From NCBI RefSeq assembly GCF_013314975.1, contig NZ_JABTYH010000031.1, forward strand, positions 1 through 62,160: DNA of 62,160 nucleotides, given 5' to 3'. Made by a program: the position numbers and the translations under genes. Origin of the DNA: Pseudarthrobacter oxydans. GTDB taxonomy: Bacteria > Actinomycetota > Actinomycetes > Actinomycetales > Micrococcaceae. This document shows, piece after piece, positions 42,384-50,251 of this stretch. How positions within the stretch are numbered: position 1 is the stretch's first letter; each line of letters starts with the position of its first letter. The notes beneath the pieces are model-generated. The model was not told the DNA's origin, did no database searches, and saw only the letters and a program-made list of their open reading frames with translations.

Positions 42384-43088
42384 ATGGCGAGGCAATCACT
42401 GGTGGGACAGGTGGCGGATGAGCTACTGGACCGCATCATCACCGGTGAGTTCCCGCCCGGCGCCACGGTGCCGGGTGAACACGAACTGAGTGCCAGGCAC
42501 GAGGTCAGCAGGATGACGGTGCGCGAGGCCATGAAAACACTGCAGGCCCAGCGGATCCTCAGTGTTGAACGCGGCCGCGGCACGTTCGTTAACCCCCTGA
42601 ACCGCTGGGCGTCGCTTGAGGCGGTGTTGCGTGCTGCGTCGGAGGGAAAGAACGAGGCAGAGACCTCAGTCCAGCTCATCGAGCTCCGGCGGATGCTGGA
42701 AACAGGTGCCTGCGAATTGGCTGCCGGGCGGATCCGCGATGAGGATATCCAGGCTCTCTACAGCCACGTGGACAGCATGCGCGCCGCCCACGAGGTCAAC
42801 GATGTTGCCGCCTTTGTGGAAGCGGACCTGGCATTCCACGACCTGATCCTGCATGCCTCCGAGAACGTTTTTGTGTCCGTCCTGTTCGAACCGCTGCACC
42901 AGGTGCTGCAGAAGCGCCGCACCCAGACGTCCGCGGTCCGGGAAATCCAGGAGCACGCAATCGGGCACCACCAGAAAATCGCCGAGGCGCTGGAATCCCG
43001 TGACCCTGCGCGGTCCCGGGAGGCCATGGATAACCACATGCAGCAGACGCTGGACGACCTCAAGAACCTGGTGCTCGAGGCGAAGTAG
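42384..43088 (+). CDS. GntR-family regulator with FCD domain
   Basis: A 234-residue FadR-subfamily regulator. Winged helix-turn-helix at residues 1-70 (SARHEVSRMTVREAMKTLQA and SVERGRGTFVNPLNRW), then an FCD ligand domain with the metal-binding residues Asp148-x3-His152 (EADLAFHDLILHAS), His196 and His218. FCD regulators sense organic acids such as sugar acids, matching the operon it opposes. TGTCnGACA palindromes lie between the divergent genes. Confidence 0.92.
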   Translation: MARQSLVGQVADELLDRIITGEFPPGATVPGEHELSARHEVSRMTVREAMKTLQAQRILSVERGRGTFVNPLNRWASLEAVLRAASEGKNEAETSVQLIELRRMLETGACELAAGRIRDEDIQALYSHVDSMRAAHEVNDVAAFVEADLAFHDLILHASENVFVSVLFEPLHQVLQKRRTQTSAVREIQEHAIGHHQKIAEALESRDPARSREAMDNHMQQTLDDLKNLVLEAK

Positions 43089-43114
43089 GCCGGCTTTCCC
43101 CTGGGATCAGGGCG

Positions 43115-44131
43115 TCACCGCGCCGGCGGGGCGGTGGTTCCGCGGACAACCAGTTCCGTGGCAACTTCCAGGGCCGTGGGGACGGCTGCACCCGGCAGGT
43201 CCTGCTGCTCCGTGAGCATACCCACTGCCATGGAGGCCAGCTGGGCCAGGGGCTGGCGGACCGTGGTAAGCGGCGGCGACGTCAACGCCGACTGGGCAAT
43301 GTCGTCAAACCCCACGATGCTGAGATCCTCCGGTACATGCAGCGAGCGCTGCCCTGCCGCGTTCATCACGCCCAGGGCCTGCAGGTCACTGCCCGTGAAG
43401 ATCGCCGTGGGCGGCTCTGGCAGGTCCAGCAATTCCCCGCCCAGCCGCATGCCGGATTCGATACTGAAATCGCCGTCCTTGACCAGATCGGGCAGGACGG
43501 GCAGCCCGGCCTCGTGCAGCGCAGCGGCATAGGCGGCGTACCGGGCACGTCCATGGCCGGGGCTGTGCTTCCGGCCGGTGATGATACCGATCCGGCGGTG
43601 GCCCTGGCCCAGCAGGTGGCTGACGGCGGCAAGGGCGCCGGAGAACGACGCCGGGCTCACACTGGGAATCGGCAGCCCTTCGGTTCCTTCCGGGTCGATT
43701 GCGACGGCGGGGATTTTCAGGGTCCGTAACGTGGTCACCAGGCGTGAGCCCTTCCGCGGAGCCAGCAGCAGCACTCCGTCCAGCCGGTTCACGGAAGGTT
43801 CGCGCAGCTTTCGCCAACGTTCAACGGTGGCATGTTCTGCGCGCGCATAGGCCACGGCATAACCCAGCCGGTCCGCGGCCGCCTCAACTCCTGACATGGT
43901 TTCCAGGACCCATGGTGAATCGAAGTTGTTGACCACCAGCTGCAGGAAGCCAGGCTGGCTGGCAGCAGCCGCCCGTTTGGAATAATCAAGCTCTTCGAGC
44001 GCCTGCTGGACCTTGGCGCGGGTGGCGTCGGACACGTGGATCCGGCCGTTGAGCACTTTGGACACCGTGGGCACGGATACACCCGCCACGGCCGCAACGT
44101 CAGCTATCTTGGGACGCGGAGTGGCGGTCAC
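43115..44131 (-). CDS. LacI-family regulator of the pectin locus
   Basis: A 338-residue LacI/GalR repressor. N-terminal helix-turn-helix and hinge: KIADVAAVAGVSVPTVSKVL, NGRIHVSDATRAKVQQALEE; then a periplasmic-binding-like sensor domain with VNRLDGVLLLAPRKG, GHRRIGIITGRKHSPGHGRA and IFTGSDLQALGVMNAAGQ. I chose the GTG at 44131 with AAGGA seven bases upstream. It follows the GH43 gene by 17 bases on the same strand. Likely targets are the GAAACTTTC palindromes at 46700 and 46853. The inducer is presumably a plant oligosaccharide. Confidence 0.92.
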   Translation of the reverse strand: MTATPRPKIADVAAVAGVSVPTVSKVLNGRIHVSDATRAKVQQALEELDYSKRAAAASQPGFLQLVVNNFDSPWVLETMSGVEAAADRLGYAVAYARAEHATVERWRKLREPSVNRLDGVLLLAPRKGSRLVTTLRTLKIPAVAIDPEGTEGLPIPSVSPASFSGALAAVSHLLGQGHRRIGIITGRKHSPGHGRARYAAYAAALHEAGLPVLPDLVKDGDFSIESGMRLGGELLDLPEPPTAIFTGSDLQALGVMNAAGQRSLHVPEDLSIVGFDDIAQSALTSPPLTTVRQPLAQLASMAVGMLTEQQDLPGAAVPTALEVATELVVRGTTAPPAR

Positions 44132-44147
44132 GGGGCGGTCCTTGGGG

Positions 44148-45725
44148 TCATGTGGTTGCGGCGGCGAGGAGCGGTTCGGTGGGGCGGCGCGCGGGCGCAA
44201 CATCCACGCGCACGGGTCCCACGATAACACTGCCTCCTTCCTCCGAACCCAGCGGTGACGTGGCAAAGAGCCCCAGCTCAGCTCCGATCCATTGCCCCTT
44301 GACCACCTCGAAGTTCCAGCCCTGCACCTCCCAGGGCTTCCCCGGCCCGGAACGCCACGCAAAGGTGGACCGGGGGGTTCCGTCGGTACGGATCTGCAGT
44401 TCTATGCGCGGCCCCGGCAGCGCCATTTTCCGGCCCAGCCGCTGCTCGTGAGGGACATCCCCGCCGGTCCCGTCGCCCAGGACATATCCATCTTCTGTCC
44501 TGACGATGCCCAGCCACGCGTACTGCCGGCCTAATACCACCACGCCTGCCCGCGTCCCCACCGGCACATCCTGCAGCTCCACCGACGTGGTGAAGGTTGA
44601 CGGGGTACCGGGCAGGACCTGTCCCAGCACATTGGGGAGCTCACGAAGGTTGACCGGATCATTGGCCTGAGGTTTGAGGACCAGGTGTCCTCCCCCGCAC
44701 TGGTACGCCCAGTCATCCCGGGGATTCGCCTGCCAGTGCCACTGCGGTCCCAGCCGGTGCGAGGAGAAGTCGTCACTGGCCGGCAGGACCGCTTGGTCTG
44801 TGAAGGTACCCGCCGGGTAGGGGTGGGTGGGCACCGGCGTTCCCGGTCCCCCGCCGTCGGACTGGTGCCCCATCCAGGGCCAGCCGTCCGCGGCCCAGCC
44901 CATCGGCTGCAGGTGGACCACCCGGCCATAGGGGCCGCGGTCTTGGAAGTGCAGGAACCAGTCCTCGCCGCGCGGGCTTGTAACCCAGGCGCCCTGGTGC
45001 GGACCATTGACCTGGGTGTTCCCCTGGTCCAGGACGCGCCGCTCCTCATATGGCCCGAACGGGGACCTGGACCGGAACACCGACTGCCAGCCTGTAGCCA
45101 CCCCGCCGGCGGGCGCGAAGATCCAGTACCAGCCCTCCCTTTTGTAGAACTTCGGACCCTCCAGGGTTGTGTAACCCGGAAGGTCCGCTCCGTCGATTAC
45201 GTGGGTTCCGCGGTCCAGGAGCCTGGTTGCATCCAGGCTCATCCGGTGGACCGTAAGCCGGTTCTTCACTCCGATCCTGCTCTTGGCCCAGCCGTGCACA
45301 AGGTAAGCCTGGCCGTCGTCGTCCCACAAAGGGCAGGGGTCGATGAGGCCGCGGCCGGGATACAGGAGGTGGGGAGCGGTCCACGGCCCCTCTGCCTTTT
45401 CGGCACTCAGCACAAAGATGCCGTGGTCAGGGTCGGGATAGAAAATCCAGAAACGCCCGTCATGGTGCCGCAGCGAAGGAGCCCACACGCCGCTGCCGTG
45501 GCGTACCAGCGAGTAGTGGCTGCGCTGGGGCAGCGCACACAGCGCGTGGCCGGCGTGCTCCCAGTCCACCAGGTTCCGGGAGCGAAGGATAGGCAGTCCG
45601 GGGACGCGGTTGAAGCTTGAGGCAATGAGGTAATAGACGCCGTCCACCTGGATAGCGTCAGGGTCCGGCCAGTCGGCATTGAGGATGGGGTTCTGATAGA
45701 CGGGGGCGGGAAGGCGGGTGGTCAT
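44148..45725 (-). CDS. glycoside hydrolase family 43 protein
   Basis: A 525-residue GH43 enzyme: five-bladed propeller at about 1-310 with base Asp21 (NADWPDPDAI), Asp129 (RGLIDPCPLWDDDGQAYLVH) and acid Glu189 (YTTLEGPKFYKREGWYWIF); a C-terminal beta-sandwich at about 330-515 of the GH43-associated type. Family members release xylose or arabinose from plant oligosaccharides; activity on pectin side chains fits the neighbours. No signal peptide, so it acts on imported oligomers. Its ATG overlaps the DUF6807 stop (ATGA). Confidence 0.92.
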   Translation of the reverse strand: MTTRLPAPVYQNPILNADWPDPDAIQVDGVYYLIASSFNRVPGLPILRSRNLVDWEHAGHALCALPQRSHYSLVRHGSGVWAPSLRHHDGRFWIFYPDPDHGIFVLSAEKAEGPWTAPHLLYPGRGLIDPCPLWDDDGQAYLVHGWAKSRIGVKNRLTVHRMSLDATRLLDRGTHVIDGADLPGYTTLEGPKFYKREGWYWIFAPAGGVATGWQSVFRSRSPFGPYEERRVLDQGNTQVNGPHQGAWVTSPRGEDWFLHFQDRGPYGRVVHLQPMGWAADGWPWMGHQSDGGGPGTPVPTHPYPAGTFTDQAVLPASDDFSSHRLGPQWHWQANPRDDWAYQCGGGHLVLKPQANDPVNLRELPNVLGQVLPGTPSTFTTSVELQDVPVGTRAGVVVLGRQYAWLGIVRTEDGYVLGDGTGGDVPHEQRLGRKMALPGPRIELQIRTDGTPRSTFAWRSGPGKPWEVQGWNFEVVKGQWIGAELGLFATSPLGSEEGGSVIVGPVRVDVAPARRPTEPLLAAATT

Positions 45726-46621
45726 GATGTCCTGTCGGGTGAATTGCGGCTGGCGAAAGGGTGCTGCTGGAGAAGCTCGAGGGCCTGGGCGGGCGTGGTA
45801 ACTGCACCGTCATGGACGACTGCGTGCAGGGCCAGCCTCAGCGGATTGTTGTGGTCCACCACGGCCGGTTGGGTCCATGAAACTGCCGGGCCTGCGCCAA
45901 GGTAGTCTCCGGCCCTGATGAACCAGGGAAGCAGCTGGTCCGGTTCCTGGGCGAGGAGCACAGACACCGGCGCCTCGTCGATCACCATGCTGACCGAGAG
46001 CCAGGGTGACCCCGAGCCGTGGGCGGCATCGGCGCCGCGTCCAGCCTCGGAAAGAACCACCGGCCGGCCGGTGACGTCGGGAAAGCGCCAGAATATGCCG
46101 CCGTATCCGGCGCCTTTCCTGCCTTTGACTGCCGACGACGACACCTCCAGCCGCTGTATGCCCTCCGCCGGGACTATCACCGAGAACACCGAAAGGGACC
46201 AGCAGGCAGGTTCGGGGTGGTGAAGGTATTCGATACGACGCTGCTCCGCCGCGAGTTGCCCGCCGGAGTTGGAGAACCAGGACACACCCCCAAATTCGGC
46301 ATCCGGCGCTGACTGCCAGCCGTGCGGGCGCTGGACCCCGTGGTTGTCCAGGAGCACAGGCCCATTGGCGGGCGTGTAGGTGGACCCGCCCCAGAAGTTC
46401 GTTCCGTTGACGTCGGCGAATGCAATGGACAGGCCCAGGTGGTGAGGATGGTCGGCCGGCAGTGCTTGCGTGGTCACGGTCCCGGCGAGCGACCGGACCG
46501 GGTGGAAATAGGGGCGGGGCGCAAGAGCGGCGGACTGCCGCAGATCCGTGTTGTGGACAGCGAGGGGATTCCTCCCGCTGGAAACGCGCCCCCCGGCAGC
46601 AGGGGTGGTGTGAGTAGCCAA
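45722..46621 (-). CDS. DUF6807 (PmoA-like) family protein
   Basis: A 299-residue protein of the DUF6807 family (formerly 'methane oxygenase PmoA'), with RPYFHPVRSLAGTVTTQALP, HPHHLGLSIAFADVNGTNFW and the later SSAVKGRKGAGYGGIFWRFP signatures. Homologues accompany plant-polysaccharide genes and their activity is not well defined. The start is TTG at 46621, with GGAGG six bases upstream. First gene of the minus-strand half of the locus, overlapping GH43; its Asn-Gly-Thr-Asn and three His residues may form a ligand site. Confidence 0.82.
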   Translation of the reverse strand: MATHTTPAAGGRVSSGRNPLAVHNTDLRQSAALAPRPYFHPVRSLAGTVTTQALPADHPHHLGLSIAFADVNGTNFWGGSTYTPANGPVLLDNHGVQRPHGWQSAPDAEFGGVSWFSNSGGQLAAEQRRIEYLHHPEPACWSLSVFSVIVPAEGIQRLEVSSSAVKGRKGAGYGGIFWRFPDVTGRPVVLSEAGRGADAAHGSGSPWLSVSMVIDEAPVSVLLAQEPDQLLPWFIRAGDYLGAGPAVSWTQPAVVDHNNPLRLALHAVVHDGAVTTPAQALELLQQHPFASRNSPDRTS

Positions 46622-46699
46622 ACAAAACCTCCGGTGATGACGCTTCCGCGACGTGGGGATCAGCTTAGCCAGAACAGAAATAGTTAGGCAATATCTACG

Positions 46700-46708
46700 G
46701 AAACTTTC
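46700..46708. promoter_or_regulatory. GAAACTTTC operator, copy 1
   Basis: GAAACTTTC lies about 80 bases upstream of the DUF6807 start. The same nine-base palindrome recurs at 46853-46861. In Streptomyces the related CGAAACTTTCG element controls xylanase genes, and LacI-type regulators recognise it; here it lacks the flanking CG pair. Confidence 0.55.
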
Positions 46709-46741
46709 TTTTAGATAAGCAACTCAGCATGAAAATATGTG

Positions 46742-46771
46742 TTGACAGTCACAAGCTGCGTTTGCTAGAAA
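46742..46771 (+). promoter_or_regulatory. promoter of the ABC importer/pectate lyase operon
   Basis: TTGACA (46742-46747), 18-base spacer, TAGAAA (46766-46771). The -10 overlaps a LacI-like GAAATCGTTTAC element at 46768-46779, a classic repressing position. The region 46622-46924 is much more AT-rich than its surroundings. Confidence 0.6.
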
Positions 46772-46850
46772 TCGTTTACTGAGATTTTCAGTTCTGTGCC
46801 CTGCTGCTTCGTTAACGCACCGACGAGCGGCTCCATGAGGGTTTAGCATT

Positions 46851-46875
46851 CAGAAACTTTCTGTTGAAATTTCAA
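46851..46875. promoter_or_regulatory. paired operators: CAGAAACTTTCTG and TTGAAATTTCAA
   Basis: A 13-base perfect palindrome (centre GAAACTTTC, copy 2 of the element at 46700) abuts a second perfect 12-base palindrome. They lie 49-74 bases before the importer start, downstream of the predicted promoter, suited to LacI-type repression. The second palindrome may be a separate site. Confidence 0.6.
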
Positions 46876-46924
46876 AAATCCGCCGCACCGGACCGTGGTG
46901 CGCAACCACGAGAGGCGTCATTCA

Positions 46925-48235
46925 ATGAAGAAGACAGTCAGTACCCCCATATCCCGCAGGCTGGTTCTGGGCGCAGCCGTCACCGCCGCGGGGCTGGCCC
47001 TGAGCGGCTGCGGCGGCGGTGGGTCAGCCCCTGCCGCCGGCGGCGGAAACGTGGAGCTGAACTTCGTCTATTGGGGCGACGCCACCAGGGCCAAGATGAC
47101 CGACGCGGCAATCAAGATCTTCGAGGAAAAGAACCCTGGCATCACCGTCAAGAGCGAATACCAGGACAGCGGCCCGTACGCCGACAAGCTGGCTACCCGC
47201 TTCGCCGGGGGCAATCCTCCGGACGTGCTGAACATGGCAAACCGGAGCCTGCTCGAATATGCGCAGCGCGGCACCCTCGCAGACCTCAGGTCCTTGCAGG
47301 AACTGGACCTCGCGGACATCCCGGACACCATCCAAAGTCGGGGTGAGGTGGATGGCAAGCTCTACGGCCTGGCCACGGGCGTGACCACTATCGGCATGGT
47401 GGTCAACAAGGCAATTACGGACCAAGCCGGCGTCATCATCCCGGACGACAAGACCTGGAGCTGGGAGGACTACGCCAAGTTCGCCACCGAGGTCACGCAG
47501 AAGACCGGGGGCAAGGTATACGGGGCCGGTTACGACGTTGCCACCGAAACCGGTCCCATCCTGTTCGCCAGGCAGCGCGGCGAGGACTTCTACACCAAGG
47601 ACAACAAGCTCGGAGTCAGCGAGGAGACCATCCGGGAGTGGTTCCAGTACAGCGTCGACCTGCGTGCAGCCGGAGGCTATCCCCCTGCAGGCTTCTTCGA
47701 GCAGATCGGCGGCTCAGCCGCCCAGTCCTACCTGGCAAAGGGCACCGTAGCCTCACAGATCATTCCGATCAATAACTACAAGGCCTACAACGAGGCCGCC
47801 GGCGGCAACGTGGTCCTGCTCCGGATGCCCGGTGAGACCACAGAAGAGCGGCGCGGCTACTCAGCTGATCCCAGCATGCTCTGGTCCATTGCAGCCAAGT
47901 CGAAACATCCCAGGGAAGCTGCAAAACTGCTGAACTTCCTGATCAACGATGCGGACGGAGCCGCGGAAACGCTCACGCAGCGCGGGGTGCCGATTAATCC
48001 GGAAGTTGCGGACGCCATCAAGCCAAAACTCGGCAAGGACGACATTGCCTTCGTGGACATGGTGGCCGCCATCCAGGAAGACGACCTGGCCCCTGCGTAT
48101 GTGTACCCCAAGGGGGCAAGCGTGGTGGCGGACACCCTCAAGCAACTGGCAACGGAAGTCGAGTTTGGCCGCGTCACGCCCGCCGATGCGGCCAGGACCT
48201 TCCTCGAGAAGAGCAATGCCGCCATCAACAAGTAG
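46925..48235 (+). CDS. ABC sugar importer, solute-binding lipoprotein
   Basis: A 436-residue extracellular solute-binding protein of the family 1 type. The signal peptide has a twin-arginine pattern (ISRRLVLGAAVTAAG) and a lipobox LSGC with lipidated Cys29. The mature part has the family pattern (YWGDATRAKMTDAAIKIFEE, MANRSLLEYAQRGTLADL, AKGTVASQIIPINNYKAYNE). GAGAGG precedes the ATG at 46925; a start at 46895 would put 10 residues before the signal. First gene of the plus-strand operon; probable cargo is oligogalacturonide or arabino-oligosaccharide. No ATPase is linked. Confidence 0.93.
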   Translation: MKKTVSTPISRRLVLGAAVTAAGLALSGCGGGGSAPAAGGGNVELNFVYWGDATRAKMTDAAIKIFEEKNPGITVKSEYQDSGPYADKLATRFAGGNPPDVLNMANRSLLEYAQRGTLADLRSLQELDLADIPDTIQSRGEVDGKLYGLATGVTTIGMVVNKAITDQAGVIIPDDKTWSWEDYAKFATEVTQKTGGKVYGAGYDVATETGPILFARQRGEDFYTKDNKLGVSEETIREWFQYSVDLRAAGGYPPAGFFEQIGGSAAQSYLAKGTVASQIIPINNYKAYNEAAGGNVVLLRMPGETTEERRGYSADPSMLWSIAAKSKHPREAAKLLNFLINDADGAAETLTQRGVPINPEVADAIKPKLGKDDIAFVDMVAAIQEDDLAPAYVYPKGASVVADTLKQLATEVEFGRVTPADAARTFLEKSNAAINK

Positions 48236-48281
48236 CCGGCCTGCGTCCAGTTACCCCCACACCCAGATAGGAGCCTGACGC

Positions 48282-49232
48282 ATGTCAGTGCTGACCAAGC
48301 AAGCCCCCGGCGCGGCTGCCACCCTGGCCGCGCCGGGCGGGAAACCAGGCGGGACCCGCCCCAAGCGCAAAAACCAGCGTTCGGGTTACCTGTTCCTGCT
48401 GCCGTGGTTCGTCGGAATGCTGTTCACCATCATCCCGTTCTTCGCCTCCCTCTACCTGGCGTTTACGGACTACAACCTCTTTACCGAACCGAACTTCGTG
48501 GGCCTGACGAACTTCCAGGCGTTGTTTGAGGATCCACGCCTCCTGCAGTCCCTGAAGGTCACGTTTATCTACACCTTTGTCTCGGTCCCGATCTCGCTTG
48601 CCGTGGCACTGCTGATCGCCATCGTTCTGAACCGCGGCCTTCAGGGCCTGGCAATCTACCGGTCCGTGTACTACCTTCCCTCCCTGCTGGGCGGCAGCGT
48701 CGCGATCGTGATGCTGTGGCGCTACATCTTCGGCAACGACGGCATTGTCAACGGCGCCCTGGGACAGTTGGGAATCCAGGGTCCCGCCTGGGTGACGGAC
48801 CCGGAGTTCGCTTTGAGCACGCTGATCGTCCTCAATGTGTGGACCTTCGGCTCGCCCATGGTGATCTTCCTTGCGGGCCTGCGGCAGGTGCCCACCATGT
48901 ATTACGAGGCGGCGTCCATCGACGGCGCTTCCCGGTGGCGGCAGTTCCGCAGCATCACCCTGCCGCTGATCAGCCCCATTATCTTCTTCAACCTCATCAT
49001 GCAGCTGATCGGGTCCTTCCAGACGTTCACCCAGGGCTATGTGATGAGCGGCGGCACCGGCGGGCCTGCTGATTCCACGCTGTTCTACAACCTGTACCTC
49101 TACCAGAAGGGCTTCACCGAGTTCGAGATGGGTTATGCCTCCGCCATGGCGTGGCTGCTGCTGATGATCATTGCGATTTTCACCGCCATCAACTTCATCG
49201 CATCCAAGTTCTGGGTCTTCTACGACAATTAA
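48282..49232 (+). CDS. ABC sugar importer permease (MalF-like)
   Basis: A 316-residue permease with six helices and the EAA loop YYEAASIDGASRWRQFRSITLPLI near residue 205 that docks the ATPase. N-terminal Arg/Lys-rich tail (TRPKRKNQRSGYLFLLPW). Follows the binding protein by 46 bases and precedes the partner permease by 9. Because the cluster has no ATPase gene, a shared MsiK-type ATPase is probably used, as known for many actinobacterial importers. Confidence 0.94.
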   Translation: MSVLTKQAPGAAATLAAPGGKPGGTRPKRKNQRSGYLFLLPWFVGMLFTIIPFFASLYLAFTDYNLFTEPNFVGLTNFQALFEDPRLLQSLKVTFIYTFVSVPISLAVALLIAIVLNRGLQGLAIYRSVYYLPSLLGGSVAIVMLWRYIFGNDGIVNGALGQLGIQGPAWVTDPEFALSTLIVLNVWTFGSPMVIFLAGLRQVPTMYYEAASIDGASRWRQFRSITLPLISPIIFFNLIMQLIGSFQTFTQGYVMSGGTGGPADSTLFYNLYLYQKGFTEFEMGYASAMAWLLLMIIAIFTAINFIASKFWVFYDN

Positions 49233-49241
49233 GGCACCGCT

Positions 49242-50141
49242 ATGGCTCTCCTCGATCTGCCCCTGAAGAACAAGCAAAAGAAGGAAGCTCCGCCCGCTGA
49301 GGACGCCCTAACGGGCACACCGGGCACCCGCTTCTCACGGCACCTGGTCCTCTGCCTGGTGGGCCTGGTGATGCTGTATCCGCTGCTCTGGCTGGTGTCC
49401 AGCTCGTTCAAGCCCAGCAACGACATTTTCCGGCAGTTGGGGCTGTGGCCCGAAAACTGGGACTTCAGCAACTATGCCCAGGGCTGGACCGCCCTCAACC
49501 AGCCCTTCCACGTGTACCTCATCAACTCCCTGATCGTGGTGGTGTTCTCCATCGTGGGGAACATCTTCTCCTGTGCCCTGGCTGCCTATGCCTTCGCACG
49601 GATGGAGTTCACGGGCCGGAAGCTGTTCTTTGCCCTGATGCTGGGAACACTGATGCTCCCCGGCCATGTGCTCTTGGTGCCGCAGTACATCATCTTCTCG
49701 CAGCTGGGCTGGCTGGACACCTACCTGCCGCTGATCGTTCCCAACTTCATGGCCACCAACGCGTTCTTCATCTTCCTGATGGTCCAGTTCATGAAGGCGC
49801 TGCCCAAGGAGCTGGACGATGCGGCCCAGATCGACGGCTGCGGCCCCTTCCGCACATTCCTGCGGGTCATCATGCCCCTCTGTGTCCCGGCAATGGCCAC
49901 CACCGCCATCTTCACGTTCATCTCCACCTGGAATGAGTTTTTCGGTCCCCTGCTCTACATCCAGAACCAGGACCTCTACACCGTTCCCCTGGCGCTGCGG
50001 GCCTTCATGGATTCAGAAGGCCAAAGCATGTGGGGCCCCATGTTCGCCATGTCCGTCGTGTCCATTGCACCCATCATCGGCTTCTTCATCGCTGGCCAGA
50101 AATACCTCATCAACGGCATCGCCACAACAGGGCTGAAATAG
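49242..50141 (+). CDS. ABC sugar importer permease (MalG-like)
   Basis: A 299-residue permease with six helices: LVLCLVGLVMLYPLLWLVSS first, then VYLINSLIVVVFSIVGNIFS. The EAA loop reads ELDDAAQIDGCGPFRTFLRV near residue 190. Its C-terminus GIATTGLK is the usual end of MalG-like proteins. It is coded 9 bases after the MalF-like gene. Confidence 0.94.
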   Translation: MALLDLPLKNKQKKEAPPAEDALTGTPGTRFSRHLVLCLVGLVMLYPLLWLVSSSFKPSNDIFRQLGLWPENWDFSNYAQGWTALNQPFHVYLINSLIVVVFSIVGNIFSCALAAYAFARMEFTGRKLFFALMLGTLMLPGHVLLVPQYIIFSQLGWLDTYLPLIVPNFMATNAFFIFLMVQFMKALPKELDDAAQIDGCGPFRTFLRVIMPLCVPAMATTAIFTFISTWNEFFGPLLYIQNQDLYTVPLALRAFMDSEGQSMWGPMFAMSVVSIAPIIGFFIAGQKYLINGIATTGLK

Positions 50142-50251
50142 CCCAGCCCTCAACAGGGCCCGCACTCTCCGTCACGCATCACCAACTCAACCCAACCCAG
50201 AATGCCCGTGCCCGGCTGGAGGCTGCCCGGCACGCAACAAAGGAGTTTTGC

